From Lonicera japonica (taxonomy: Eukaryota > Streptophyta > Magnoliopsida > Dipsacales > Caprifoliaceae), in assembly GCA_021464415.1 (NCBI GenBank), contig CM038469.1, positions 26,281,736 through 26,345,735 of the forward strand: DNA of 64,000 bases. Direction: 5' to 3'. Below the pieces are notes generated by a model, which was not told where the DNA came from, made no database searches, and saw only the letters and a program-made list of their open reading frames with translations. Of the stretch, positions 23,190-34,800 are shown piece by piece (the stretch's first letter is position 1; every line of letters starts with the position of its first letter). Made by a program: the position numbers and the translations under genes.

Positions 23190-24815
23190 TCACTAACAAA
23201 CTGAATGTGTTAAACAGTTTTAGCACCCCATCTAATTCTACACATTAAGGTGCTAAAATCTATTTAGCACCATTTTTGTCCAAACTAACTAATTACATGG
23301 TGCTAAAACGGTTTTAACACCAATTGTCCAACACTAGAATAGTGTTAAAAAGGTTTTAGCATTATAGGTGAACATATATAACTAAACTGAAGGTGCTAAA
23401 CAGTTTTAACACCCTATCCAATTATATATATTAAGGTGCTAAAATATATTTAACACCTTTTTATCCAAAGTAACTAATCACATGGTACTAAAACAACTTT
23501 AGCATCAATTCTCTAACACAAGAATGGTGCTAAAAAAGTTTTAGCACCACATATGAATACATATAGCTAAACTGAAAGTGCTAAACAGTTTTAGCACTCC
23601 ATCCAATTATACACATCAAGGTGCTAAAATAAATTTAGCATCATTTTTGTCCAAATTAACTAATCACGTAGTGCTAAAACAGTTTTAGCACCAATTGTCC
23701 AATACTAGAATGGCGTTAAAAAGGTTTTAGCACCACAGGCGAACAAATATAACTAAACTGAAGGTGTTAAACAGTTTTAACACCTCATCCAATTCTATAC
23801 ATCAAGGTGCTAAAATAGATTTAGCACCATTTTTGTCCAAAGTAACTAATCATATAGTACTAAAATAGTTTTAACACAAATTGTTCAACACTAGAATGGT
23901 GCTAAAATGGTTTTACCACCACAAGTGAACATATATAATTAAACTGAAGGTGCTAAACAGTTTTAGCACTCCATCTAATTCTACACATTAAGGTGCTAAA
24001 GCATATTTAGTACCATTTTTGTCCAGAGTAACTAATCATATATTGTTAAAACAGTTTTAGCACCAATTGTCCAATACTAGAATGGTGTTAAAAAGGTTTT
24101 AGCACCACATGTGAACAAATATAACTAAACTGAAGGTGCTAAACAGTTTTAGCACCCTATCTAATTCTACACATCAATGTGCTAAAACATATTTAACATT
24201 ATTTTTGTCCAAAGTAACTAATCACATGGTGTTAAAACAGTTTTAGCACCAATTGTCCAACACTAGAATGGTACTAAAAGGGTTTTGCCACCATAGATGA
24301 ACACATATAACTATACTGAAAGTGCTAAACTATTTTAGTACCTCATCCAATTCTACACATTAAAGTATATTTAGTACAATTTTTATCCAAAGTAACTAAT
24401 CACATGGTGCTAAAACAGTTTTAGCACCAATTATCCAATATTAGAATGGTGCTAAAAAGATTTTAGCACCACATGTGAACATATATAACTAAACTGAAGG
24501 TACTAAAATAGTTTTAGCACCAATTTTTCAACACTAGAATGGTGCTAAAAAAGTTTTAGCACCTCTTTAGCAACACAAGTGAGCACATATAACTAAACTG
24601 AAGGTGTTAAACAGTTTTATACTCCATCCAATTCTACAAATCAAGGTGCTAAAATAATTTTAACACCAATTGTCCAACACTAATTTTTTTAGCACTACAG
24701 ATGAGTACATATAACTAAACTGAAGGTGCTAAACAATTTCAGCACCCCATCTAATTCTACACATCAAGATGCTAAACAATTTTAGTACCCCATCCAATTT
24801 TTCAACACTAGAATG
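23190..24815. repeat. Higher-order palindrome array, period about 185 bp
   Basis: Each higher-order unit holds four palindromes of the form GGTGCTAAA..TTTTAGCACC joined by distinct linkers (ccatccaattctacacatca; tttttgtccaaagtaactaa; aattgtccaacactagaa; cacatgtgaacatatataac). The landmark 'aactgaaggtg' recurs near 23199, 23384, 23572, 23757, 23942, 24127 and 24316, then at shorter spacing (24493, 24596, 24718) after deletions. The palindromic cores are kept while linkers drift. No frame crosses it. Confidence 0.9.
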
Positions 24816-25199
24816 TTGTCATATCTTTGATTTAGGGTTCGTAAAAAAAAAAGAGTTGGGATCAGATTTTTTTTTCAAATCCCGCTGGGCTGTCGAAATT
24901 GGTCGATTTTGACATAAAACGACCTCTGACCATCTTTAGTTTTTATGTAATTAAAGTAACTTTGTCTTCCGAACAATATATCTAAAAATCAGCCTAATCC
25001 AACGATTCGATCAAAAGTTATATATGTTTTACGAACACTCTGTTTTAGTACCAATAGTGCTAAATTTGTTTAGCACCACTTTATTTTAGCACCAATATAG
25101 TACACTATTACAGGCTCCGATTCATGCCATTTAGCTCAATAATAACTAAATTTATCATCATAAACCTGATCTCTCTCCCTTCCCAAACACAATCTTCAT

Positions 25200-25240
25200 C
25201 GTCCATCATTATCATCATCATCATCATCATCATCATATAT
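25200..25240. repeat. (ATC)n microsatellite
   Basis: A run of 'catcat' trinucleotides inside element B. Frames translating it as poly-Asp are repeat artefacts. Confidence 0.85.
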
Positions 25241-25285
25241 TTTACCAAATGTACCAATTAATATAATTAAATTACTAGACCAAAG

Positions 25286-25459
25286 GCGAAGCCAAATTAG
25301 CAAATCACACTTGACAATCTCCTTCTCCTGCAAGCGCACCGTCCTGAACTTCTCCGGTGGAGACGACAGCAATATCAATGACGAAAGCACCGACGGTGGA
25401 GGTGGCAGTGGCGGTGATGGCGATAAGAACAATGACAAGTTGCAACCACGGCAGCTTTG
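25286..25459 (+). pseudogene. Possible captured gene fragment (Ser/Gly/Asp-rich)
   Basis: The plus-strand frame reads KSHLTISFSCKRTVLNFSGG, then DDSNINDESTDGGGGSGGDG and DKNNDKLQPRQL before a stop. It is far GC-richer than its surroundings, occupies the same place in element B as the acidic Gly-rich fragment in element A, and looks like host coding sequence. The donor gene is not recognised. Start and splice sites are absent, so it is a fragment. Confidence 0.35.
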
Positions 25460-25719
25460 AATTCACCATTGTTATTATTATTAAATACATATGTAGAATC
25501 AGATTTGGAAAGTCGGCCGTCTTTTATAACCTTTGTTGAAGACATGGCAAAGCATTAACATTTATTATCTTTCTTAAAATAAATTAATATTATAAAAAGT
25601 GTCCTTATTGTAAAACCAAAATCATGAAATTAGTATTACTTCTCTTTGTTAAACATGAGTCTGTCCTTAGAGTTATAAAATATTATGGAACAAGGCCTTA
25701 TAACCCATTATCTTATTAT

Positions 25720-26540
25720 ATTTCCTCCCATTCTATTAGGGATAACAAAAAAACCCACGGGTTTGGTACTCAATTGGGTGGGTATGGAGGTACAAATTGG
25801 GGAGCGGGTATGCGAGTAAGAAAAGTCAACGGGGCCATGGATTTATTGTATTTAATAACGAATTTATTATTGACGTATTACACAAAATGCAAAGAAAAAT
25901 GTTTAACATTGCTAGCACTTGTTAGAAAATGTTGTAAATTTTAGAGCATTGGTTATGAAATGCCATGTATTTCCGGCATTTAGTACAAAATGCCATAAAC
26001 TCCGAGCATTTTGTTCAAAAGTGATGGGAAACTTTTTTCTTGACATTTATTTATAATGCCGCTAAATAAATGTCATAAAATGTCAATCTTTTCGCAGTGT
26101 TTTCTTTCTTCAGATTTGCACTTAATTTTATATTTTTTTGAAATAAATCATAATCTCTATCACTCAGTTTTGTATGTTAGTGCTTGTATTCTGTTTTTTT
26201 ATATTGATCACGCTATTTTTTATTTTTATGCTAGCAGTATTTTTTTTTAAGATTGGTGGAAGTTTTTTAAGATTTCGTAGTATATTTTGAACTATCATTT
26301 GATAAAGTAATTTAATTTTTAAGATATTATGTTTGTGCTTAAAATAGACTTGAAAAACATTTTTTTTGCTAATTAAACTATTCTTTAAAAAAAAAAATAA
26401 TTCAAGTTCTCCATGAATACCTGTTGCCCGACAGGTACGAATATGGAAAATACCCAAAACCTCTAAACGGAGATGACATGTTGCCATCCCGATTTCATTC
26501 ATTTCATTTCCATTCTTTCACAAAAATCTATCACCAGAAC
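25720..26540. other. AT-rich spacer, no gene seen
   Basis: Contains short tandem variants of 'aatgccat..gcatttt' at about 25955-26080. No supported frame. Confidence 0.45.
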
Positions 26541-26543
26541 GAG

Positions 26544-27180
26544 TTAGGGGTGTTAAGGATAGTCCAAAAATCGACCGAACAGACTGAACCGATCCATAAA
26601 ATTTCGAACTGAAAACGGGAAAACCAAACTAAAATCGAATAGTTTGGTTCGGGTTTGGAGTTAGCTAGTTTAAAACCGAACTAAACCAAACCGAACCAAA
26701 TTATGTAAAAATAAAATAAAAAATGTTAATATATAATATAAGGGCACCCCTTAATTATATTTTGATATAGAAAAAGATAGCGTTTTATAAGAATATGTTT
26801 CTTATTAATTGCATATTGTGACCATTTTAAAAAAATTTTATTAATGCGTGCCCTTATTATTGAATTAATTACATAATACTAATTTTTTTTTTTATCACTT
26901 ATCATTTTATTTAATATATTTTAATCTTGTAAATGTACAAATAAAATAGTAACTAAATAGAGAACATAATTTCTATATGTTTGCTCCTTAATTTCTAAAA
27001 AAAATGTTACTTTAATTTAAATATAAATTATTCTTACATTATTATTAGTATTATCTTATTATATCAAATTGATTTAAAAAAAAATTCAAAACTGAATCAA
27101 AAAATTTAGTTTAAATTTAAATTTAAAAAATTTACAAATTAAATCGAATTGAACCAAACTAAAATTAAATATTTACGTTT
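26544..27180. mobile_element. Degenerate hAT-like element with AACCGAACC repeats
   Basis: It starts with TAGGGGTGTTAAGGATAGTC, like the left end of the 19974 element, then has clustered 'gaccgaac', 'ctgaaccgat' and 'aaaccgaac' motifs. Related 'aaatcgaattgaacc' motifs lie near 27140. A clear right terminus and target duplication are missing, so it is truncated or very old. Confidence 0.5.
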
Positions 27181-27239
27181 AATTTAAATTTGGAGTACTT
27201 TAATCAAAACCCCGGCGGAAACCAAAAAGGCAAAAACAA

Positions 27240-27247
27240 CAAAAGAG

Positions 27248-27278
<31 letters not shown>

Positions 27279-27452
27279 GTTGTCCCCAATTCCCTACCTC
27301 CAAACAGGCCGTAAGTTTAGCGCTCCAGTTTGTCCCAAAGTCCAAACGAAACAAGCCCTAGTGAGAAACGAACCAGAAATCGGTGACAGACACTCTCTCT
27401 CAATCGCACAATTTCGCAATCCTCTGTTCAACATCCATTAACAGGTACTTGT
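27240..27452 (+). promoter_or_regulatory. Probable leader exon of histidinol dehydrogenase
   Basis: A T-run (about 27247-27279) is followed by a GC-richer leader without any ATG, with CT-rich 'cactctctctcaatcgcac', ending in CAG|GTACTT (donor at 27453). One frame reads FRNPLFNIH (27415-27441), which resembles as I recall it the transit-peptide start of Brassica HDH (RNPLF..H), but it meets TAA before the donor. The phase-compatible frame (LSLNRTISQSS...) has an upstream TGA and no ATG. It is therefore either an untranslated leader or an exon with a changed start. Confidence 0.45.
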
Positions 27453-27784
27453 AATCAACTTACTCTCTGTTAAATTTGCAAAATTATTATTCTTCTTTCG
27501 TTCTCTAAACAATGTTTGAGCAAACGCAACAATATCATGTGTGAGTTGGGGAAGAACCCAATAAAGCTCTGTTTTTTCACCTTGTAATGCTGAATACTGA
27601 ATTCTAAATACTTAATGTTGAACGGAGTTTTTGAAAAAATGTGTTTGATTTTATTTGACTATGAACGCTGAATACATCGGATTTTATAGCTTTGCCCTTG
27701 ATACTATTATATATCCATACCTAATGAATAAAAAGAGTAGGGGTACTATTGGAATTAAATTTTAATGCTTAATGCTGAAATGGT

Positions 27785-28092
27785 GAATTTTAATCTAATT
27801 CATCATTAGGAGGTGAGGAAACAAATATCATTTCTATTTCTTAATTATAGTAAGTAGTTTATTCAGCATTAAGAGGTAAAAACAAACCACACCTAATTCA
27901 TCGTGCTTGAATTATAGTAATGTAGTTTGTTCTGAAATGCTGAATTCTAATCTAATTCATCATTAAGAGGTGAGAAAACAAATATCATTTCTATTTCTTA
28001 ATTATAGTAAAGTAGTTTATTCAGCATTAAGAGGTAAAAACAAACCACACCTAATTCATCATGCTTGAATTATACTAAAGTAGTTTGTTCTG
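27785..28092. repeat. Tandem duplication, two copies of about 157 bp
   Basis: The copies start at 'taatctaattcatcatta' (27791 and 27948) and run through 'tgagg/gagaaaacaaatatca', 'ttattcagcattaagaggta' and 'aaaccacacctaattcatc'. They are nearly identical, so the duplication is recent. It lies inside the putative first intron of the HDH gene. Confidence 0.85.
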
Positions 28093-28775
28093 TGGGATTT
28101 AGCATTTACTTAGGAGGTGTAAATTTTGGTTTTGCCTTTTTAACTAATGGGTGTTGAATTTGTCCATCAAAATAAAAGCTTCCATTCTCTTCAAACTGCG
28201 GATCCAGCTGAAAAATCCCTTTGCTTTATATGAGTAAAGCGCTAATGAGCAAGAAAACTGCTCTGACTTGATAGGGGGAATGGAGTAAGGGGAGGTAGCT
28301 GATATAGATAGATAATAAGCTATTTCTTTCATCTTTTTCTTGAATGAGTTCATCACGTAGAGGACTATGGTTTTGAACGGTCCAGGATAATGGTTTAACA
28401 TATTGGCCACCTGCCATATTCTATTATGTTCTACAGAGAACTTCATAAAACAATTAATTCCAAAATGGCTGCAGCTATTGGTTTTACCATTTTAGTTACT
28501 ACGCATATTGGCAGAATGACATTGACTCATCCGAGGGTACTATTTTAGTAAACCACATATATGTTTCAAGTTGTAATCTCCTTTAGTAAAAAGATACATT
28601 TCGTTTGACGATGTAGTCGCTATTTGCAATCTCTATTAACATGCATGTGTGCTGACCTGATTGTGAACTGTACACTATTTCATTTTTATTTCTTCCTTGT
28701 GCATTAGATTTTTGTTTTCTTTCATTTGTACGGGAAATTGCAAAGACCCAAATGTTTTATTTGAATGGTTAACAC

Positions 28776-29657
28776 CAGTGTTTTAAAAGGCGAAGGCGTA
28801 AGCTTAGGCGTTTACTTGTTCAGAGGCGAGGCGTAAGCCTCAATGCGTTGAGGCGTAAGCCTTTCGTGCAAAGGAATTTTATATTAAAAAAAACAGAGAA
28901 ATTATTATTAGTCATAAAAATAATTTTCTTTAATGTCATTTTTTAGTTCAAGGGGTAAAGTGTTAAATTAAATAACTTAAAGGGTATGTTGTAATTTATC
29001 AAAATTAAAACCTCTTCCCCTTTGTAGAATCCAAACACACTATTCTCTCCCCCCCGGGTAAAAATCAAACAATTTCTCTCTCAAAGCCCAAATCTCGCTC
29101 TATCCAACACAAGCAAACCCAAATCAAGCCTCAATCAAGGACCGCAAAGAGATTTCGGCTCAAATCGGTGATTCCATCTACAATCTAGGGCTTCAAATTT
29201 GGTATGTGTTTCTCGTTGTAGTTGTTACTTGTCGAGTTCTGCCTTTGCTAGCTTCGTCGAGTTCTTCTTCAACTGCTTCAGTTGTCTTCTTCCTCCGGAA
29301 CTGGTTTCAATAGTCTTCTTCCTCCGCTCTCTCTCTCTCTTTCGATATTTTGGTCGTGACGGCGTGTGTTTAGGACTTTAGGGTTTAGACTTGAAGCGTA
29401 ATTTTTTATTTAATTTTTTTCGACCAAAACGGTGTAGTATAGGGATTGTATAGTTAAAAAAAAAACCACATAAGGCGTAAGCCTTTTTCAAAAGTCGTAA
29501 AAAAGCGTAAAAGGCGTAAGCTTTTTAAAAAATGCGTAAGCCTCGAAAACAATGCGTAAGCCTAACATACAATCCGCAGTTCTCTTTTGAGCTTTGAGGC
29601 CTTTTTTGCAAAAGGCGCCCTAAGGAGGCGCGCTTTTCGGCGCTTTTTAAAACACTG
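28776..29657. mobile_element. hAT-type non-autonomous element, 882 bp, in HDH intron 1
   Basis: The inverted termini CAGTGTTTTAAAA.GGCG and CGCTTTTTAAAACACTG are flanked by identical 8-bp duplications GTTAACAC (28768-28775 and 29658-29665). Subterminal regions carry many copies of 'aggcgtaagcc' on both strands, the expected transposase-binding sites. The middle (29040-29400) is different: GC-richer, CT-rich and reminiscent of a plant 5' leader ending near 'cttcaaatttggt', so it may include captured host sequence. No transposase. Confidence 0.92.
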
Positions 29658-30422
29658 GTTAACACTAGGAAATATTTCGTGGTTTTCAGTAGCTAATTTA
29701 ATAATTTATAGTCTAAAGTTTAAAGAGTTGAAGAAGAAATGCCCCAATAATTCCTTTGGACGGGAACTAAGCCACTAAGAGAACAGTTCTTAGGCTTAAC
29801 CTCTGCCTAAATTCATTCACTAACACCCGCTTGTATAAAGATCCCATTGTAAGTTCATAAATTTATTTACACTCTAATGGAAAATAAACCGACCATGATC
29901 ATACCTGAGCTTACAATTACTTACATGAACCTAACTTACCTTATTCAACTGAGCCTATCACAACAACTTCGATTTGGAATTAATAAGTATATAGATAGTT
30001 AATAACTATTCTTGATGGTAATAGTTTTTGCTGAAGTAAGAATGTTTTAGTTCACATTTAAAACATTGTGTGAAATAAGCTTTCTTCAAAGTTTGAAAAC
30101 AAAAATCTGTTTTAAATATTTTATAAGTTGGAAAAAAATTCTATTCTAAATAATGATGAGATTTCAGGTGAAAATTATCAATATGTAATTTTATTTGCCT
30201 TCTCTAGACCCTTTTTTCTGCATGTATTGATTGTATTCTATCTGATTAGTTGCCTAATTCATGCCCTTGGTTTAGAAGGCTTGTTTGAAGTTGAGTTGTT
30301 TTCCTTGCATGGGCTTGGTTTTGAATGCTGATTTAAATTTTGACATTTTGTAGTGTAATTAATGAATTCAAGATAGAATAAAGAGAAATAATGTTTTGTT
30401 TAACTTCAATGAAGTAACTTGC

Positions 30423-30613
30423 AACTCAAGGGGTTGCCACAGCGGTGAGGGCGAACTTGGGATTGTGTGGGTGGGCGCACGGTGCCACGGTCTCAGGTTC
30501 GATTCTCCGCTGCGTGAAACTTTTCTTGAGCCACTGGGGGCGTCTCCCGGTCGAGCAACCAGGGCCTCATGGGATTAGGTGGGGCCCCGATACCCATGGT
30601 TATCAAAAAAAAA
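30423..30613 (+). mobile_element. tRNA-derived SINE, intact, with 16-bp target duplication
   Basis: A box TTGCCACAGCGG (30434-30445) and B box GGTTCGATTC (30496-30505) are spaced as in a pol III promoter. The 3' end is 'gatacccatggttatc' plus a run of A. It is flanked by identical 16-bp duplications 'caatgaagtaacttgc' (30407-30422 and 30614-30629). A copy of the same family is at 36290-36480 on the other strand. Confidence 0.93.
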
Positions 30614-30629
30614 CAATGAAGTAACTTGC

Positions 30630-31838
30630 CCTAGTCTTTGAAGTTTGAACTATGCTTTCCTTTAAAAGGACTTACCTCTGAATTACTTGCTTGTGCTTAC
30701 AATGAGTTTTTTTTTTTTGACCTTTTTAAGGAGTATATTGTTGCCATGGGATGTTTATTTGTGGCTTAATTAGTTTGTTTGCTATTCTGTTTATGTGAAA
30801 AATGTTTAGTATGTAGTTTCCATTTTAAAGTTCTAGTGGCAAGTTTTTTTCTCCGTACTTTTTGTTTGTGTTTTTCCATCTGATGTCACTTTCTTGTAAT
30901 TGATTTCCCAATACTTTTGTTTCAGACTATTTTTAGTCAGTTTTTCAATATAATTGTTCTGTTGATGCTATATTGTTTTTCTCAGGTGAATGTAATGAAA
31001 TTATGTTTTCCATGCTTAATGCTGATAAATATAGCATGTTAAGCCACTATAGCTTGTGCTGTTCTACATGTATGTTGTGAACCGTTATTCCTGTCTAGGT
31101 ACAATTATCTTTGTTAATGTTATTGTTGGAAACAACTTTAATATTCATATTACCTTAATGGGGTCTTGCCTTTTTTTCTAAAATAATGTTTTGCACAGAT
31201 TGGTTTACTTTTTCTAGGTCTGTTTATTCTTAATATGCATACACATTGATATGAGTTTGATTTTGATCCCCATTTCCATTTTTACGGATTTAATTGAAGG
31301 TGTGTATGGATTGCCAGCTTATTTCTTTGAACGGGAGCACGTGTTTCTCAAAATCATACCATACTTTCCGTTTCCAAAATATTGGCTCCTACAATAATAT
31401 ACTCCACCTGTCTTGTTGTCAGCCAAGAGGTATATGTCATTTGTATCCTTTGGTTTAGTTGCATTCAATGATTTAGTGCTTTCATTAAGAATTATGAATT
31501 TAATGTCTGAAGATGGGCCAATAAGAGGCAAAGATAAGCCTTAACCCCTTTTAGCCTGAAACTGAAACCAAGTTGGAAATTAGCCCACTGAGTCTGCACC
31601 TGAAACCGATACTTTGAACCTGGCAGGCATGTCTACTTGTTAATTGATGTGATATTATACATATCATAGCGACCAAATCAATTTAGATGTTTAAGGGAGT
31701 GATTGTGGGCTGTTTGATTTGTGGAAAATGTCCTTATCTTATAGACTAGTGATGGACAGCTTTGTATGCTTATCAGCTGTCATCTTCTTATTTCTTTATT
31801 TTGCTTAATCCTTTTTTTGTATCCGACAATTATTGCAG
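30630..31838 (+). other. Rest of the putative HDH intron 1, no exon placed
   Basis: T-rich intronic sequence with no clear coding exon. A transit-peptide exon may hide here or between 27453 and 28770. An ATG at 31766 is in frame with the next exon but would translate the intron's own polypyrimidine tract, giving a hydrophobic stretch, so I do not take it as the start. Confidence 0.4.
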
Positions 31839-31870
31839 TATCACTTCGTAATAGAGCTATTAGATGCTCA

Positions 31871-34800
31871 ATGAAGTCTTATAAGCTATCAGAACTCGCT
31901 AAGGACGAGGTCGACAACCTCAAGGCCCGACCTCGCATCGATTTCTCTTCCATATTCAATATTGTGAGGAAAACGTTTTCATCTTTTTAGGGTTTCTATT
32001 ATGTTTTTATGTTTCTCTCCCTTGCCCTTTGTCAACTTTTGGTGAATTTCTTGTTAAATAACTTTACCAGGTTCAGCCCATTGTTGATGATGTCCGCGTC
32101 AAAGGCGATGCCGCTGTTAAAGAGTTGGTGCTCCATATTTTCTCATCACCCTTTTTTTAATCTTTTTTTTTCCACCAGTAAAGTCTTTTTCATTTTAAAC
32201 TTTTCGATCATCTCTATGGCATAGTAGTGATGCCCACTCTAAGATGGTCGTCTTTTACTTCCGTGGCAGATATACTGTACGCTTTGACAAAGTGGAAGTA
32301 GACAAGATAGTTGAAAATGTCAATGAACTTCCAGCTCCAGAGGTATGAATATATTTTAGTTTGGAGTTCGTATCAGGGTTAATCCATATTGTTTTTGCTG
32401 AATTTGAAAAATTATTGTTCAGATGCTATATTTTTATTTCCTAGTTGTATGTCACGTACATTTATTTAGTGGGACCCACACTGTTGGAAAGAATGCACTA
32501 CGTTGTTTGGCTCAGTAGTCACGAGCTAGTGGCTAACAACTTCAGCTTTTGGCTGGTAAAATCTCATCATCTTCTACGTACCTTTAATCAGCTTGATGCA
32601 GCAGTTCGAGAAGCATTTGATGTGGCGTACAACAACATATATGCATTTCATGCTGCCCAAAAGCCGGTTGAGAAAATTGTTGAGAACATGACAGTAAGCA
32701 AAGCATACTGTTGCATATATAGTTCTATATATATGTACTGAAATTCTAAAGCTTTTACTTACATTCTCTCTATCTTTATTTCCAAATTTTGGTCGTCAGG
32801 GTGTTAGATGCAAACGTGTGGCAAGGAGCATTTCTTCTGTTGGTCTTTATGTTCCGGGTGGCACTGCCGTTTTACCTTCAACGGCTCTCATGCTCTCAGT
32901 TGTATGGTGATTGGGGGCTTACTACTTCATGTGTTGCTCTTTGGTTTATTATTCAAGTATTATTGTGATTTTATTCTTTTAAAAGAGAGCTGTTTTAATG
33001 AAGTTTACTACTCCGTACAGCCTGCACAGATTGCTGGATGTAAAACTGTTGTACTTGCGACTCCTCCTACTAGTGATGGCAGCATCTGTAAGGTATTTGT
33101 TTTCATCTTTTGATGAAATATCTTATATTACGATATTAAACGTGTATATCAAACAGTTTCGAATAATACTTGGTCTCAGGAGGTACTTTATTGTGCTAAG
33201 AAAGCTGGTGTGACCCACATTCTCAAAGCTGGAGGAGCTCAGGTTATAGCATATTGAATGTCGACTACTATTGAATTTTGTATTTGGTGCTGCCTTTTCA
33301 TGCATGTATGTTTCAATATTTTTAGTTTGTGTTTCAAGTGTTCTGTTGTTCTTTACGTTTTGCAGGCTATTTCTGCAATGGCTTGGGGTACGGCTTCTTG
33401 CCCTAAGGTAACCCATACTCCACTTAATAATGTCTCAGGATGTGTTATTGTTGAATCCTCATTAGTAGGAAAGTGCTATTTTTTTTTCTTACCTTGGTGT
33501 ATGAATATCTATTCCCCAAGAAGAATAGGAACCTATTACGCAAATATACCCTTTGAAAAACCAATAAGATAGACTAGGGAACTTGAGATGACATGTTCAA
33601 ACAGTTTTGCACGAAGTTGTTTCAAGCAGAGGAAGAAGTTATGGCCTTCGACTTCATTGGGAGAAGTAATAGCCTAATGATAAATTGATAATTTAAACAT
33701 AAATTAAGAGGCTCAGAGAAGGATTTCTCTAGTGCCATGAAATTATCCCAGAAACCCATGGAAAACTGGATTGGGCCACACTAGATGGTAACCAAGAGTT
33801 TCACCTCCACCATCACTCTTTCTGAGCTGGCTGACTGATACCTTATTCTCAGAATTGACCCATCAACATAATGGCCATTATCAGCAAGAAAAAATTCAGG
33901 AGGGCACTCCTCAATGGAGGTGCTTCAGTCATGCCTTTGTCTTCTTTCAAGAACTGCCAATATTCTTGAAGATCATCTGGTTCATAGCTCCATCGACCTA
34001 GCTGGTTTTAGTAACGAAAGTATGAAATCTTTGGGGCATGTTAATGTGGGTTTAGAGGTATGGGTCTTCAACTTTGAGGCCAAGTTTCATGTAATCTATG
34101 TCAAAGCTCCCTAGAAGCTGTTGATTGATTGGTTGGGTACGGAATATGGATGCATGTGCATGGCGTTTTCCTTGAGTCTCTCCCCCCCACCCCCCCACAC
34201 ACATATATACTCCCCATTGGGGTCTTGTGTTCTCATGATTGGCATGGTCTCCGTCCCCTGACTATTGTTTGATTACTTACTTTGCTACCAATGTTTTGAA
34301 TTGCGCGCGATGAGGCGTGCTATTGCGTTTTTTGTGGGAGAAACGCTATATAGCGTAGGTGTAGTTGCATTTTAACCATGCAATTTGGTGACGTAGCACG
34401 CAATTTCACGCAATCACCCAATTTCTCACTCTATTTGGGCGGGTTGGTTTGACTAGATTAGGGTTTATTATTCTAGTCGGTGGTAGTGGGTGGAGTCGCC
34501 TCTTCTTCTCCTCTCTCCCATTCAAGCCAGCGTCGTCTCTTCTTCTCCTCTCTCCCATTCTTCTTGGAAGGTAACCCTTATTTCTTTTTGACTGATTTCT
34601 CTTTTTGACTGAAGTTATCTATTTTTACCATACCTAAGCCAAATATCATTTAATTAATTTAGTTATGTCTTTTTAATTAATTTAGTTATCTATTTTTAAT
34701 TAATTTAGTTAAAATATCATTCTTTGCCTGAAGTTATCTTTTTTTAATTAATTTATTTTATATACCTTCTACCATTTTATAATTAATTTAATATTTATTT

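Larger units (their letters stand above)
22383..25712. mobile_element. Mutator-like element B carrying a large palindrome array
   Basis: The left end shares with element A 'caattgggcataag', 'aataataatataa' and 'aaattaaggacaatgcacaa' (A: 1518-1610). The block at 24836-25035 matches 3056-3240 closely (aatcccgctgggctgtc, gtaactttgtcttccgaaca, gattcgatcaaaagttata). The right end 25555-25712 matches 3424-3580 (aaaataaattaatattataa, aaaagtgtccttat). Terminal inversion is the same as in A. The interior is an expanded tandem array and a coding-like fragment. No transposase. Confidence 0.65.

Noticed and set aside
25196..25438. Minus-strand frame ending in poly-Asp
   Set aside because: Driven by the (ATC)n microsatellite; the plus-strand frame there is the more coding-like one.
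28144..28446. Minus-strand 100-codon frame in HDH intron 1
   Set aside because: No recognised domain, no promoter or splice context, antisense within an intron.
28465..28536. Candidate HDH first exon starting AAAATGGCTGCAGC
   Set aside because: The donor at 28537 leaves phase 0, but the next exon needs one leftover base; no transit-peptide similarity is evident.
30434..30505. Functional tRNA gene
   Set aside because: A and B boxes are present, but no cloverleaf; the target duplication and A-tail show it is a SINE.
31319..31531. Minus-strand 70-codon frame
   Set aside because: Short, intronic, antisense and without motifs; chance frame.
31766..31838. In-frame ATG upstream of the first placed HDH exon
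   Set aside because: It would translate a polypyrimidine tract and splice acceptor into a hydrophobic stretch; a GCAG| acceptor at 31838 explains the sequence better.
32445..32591. Upstream extension of the HDH exon at 32592 as coding
   Set aside because: The open frame runs on by chance; the AG acceptor at 32591 joins in phase to conserved sequence ([15 protein letters not shown]).
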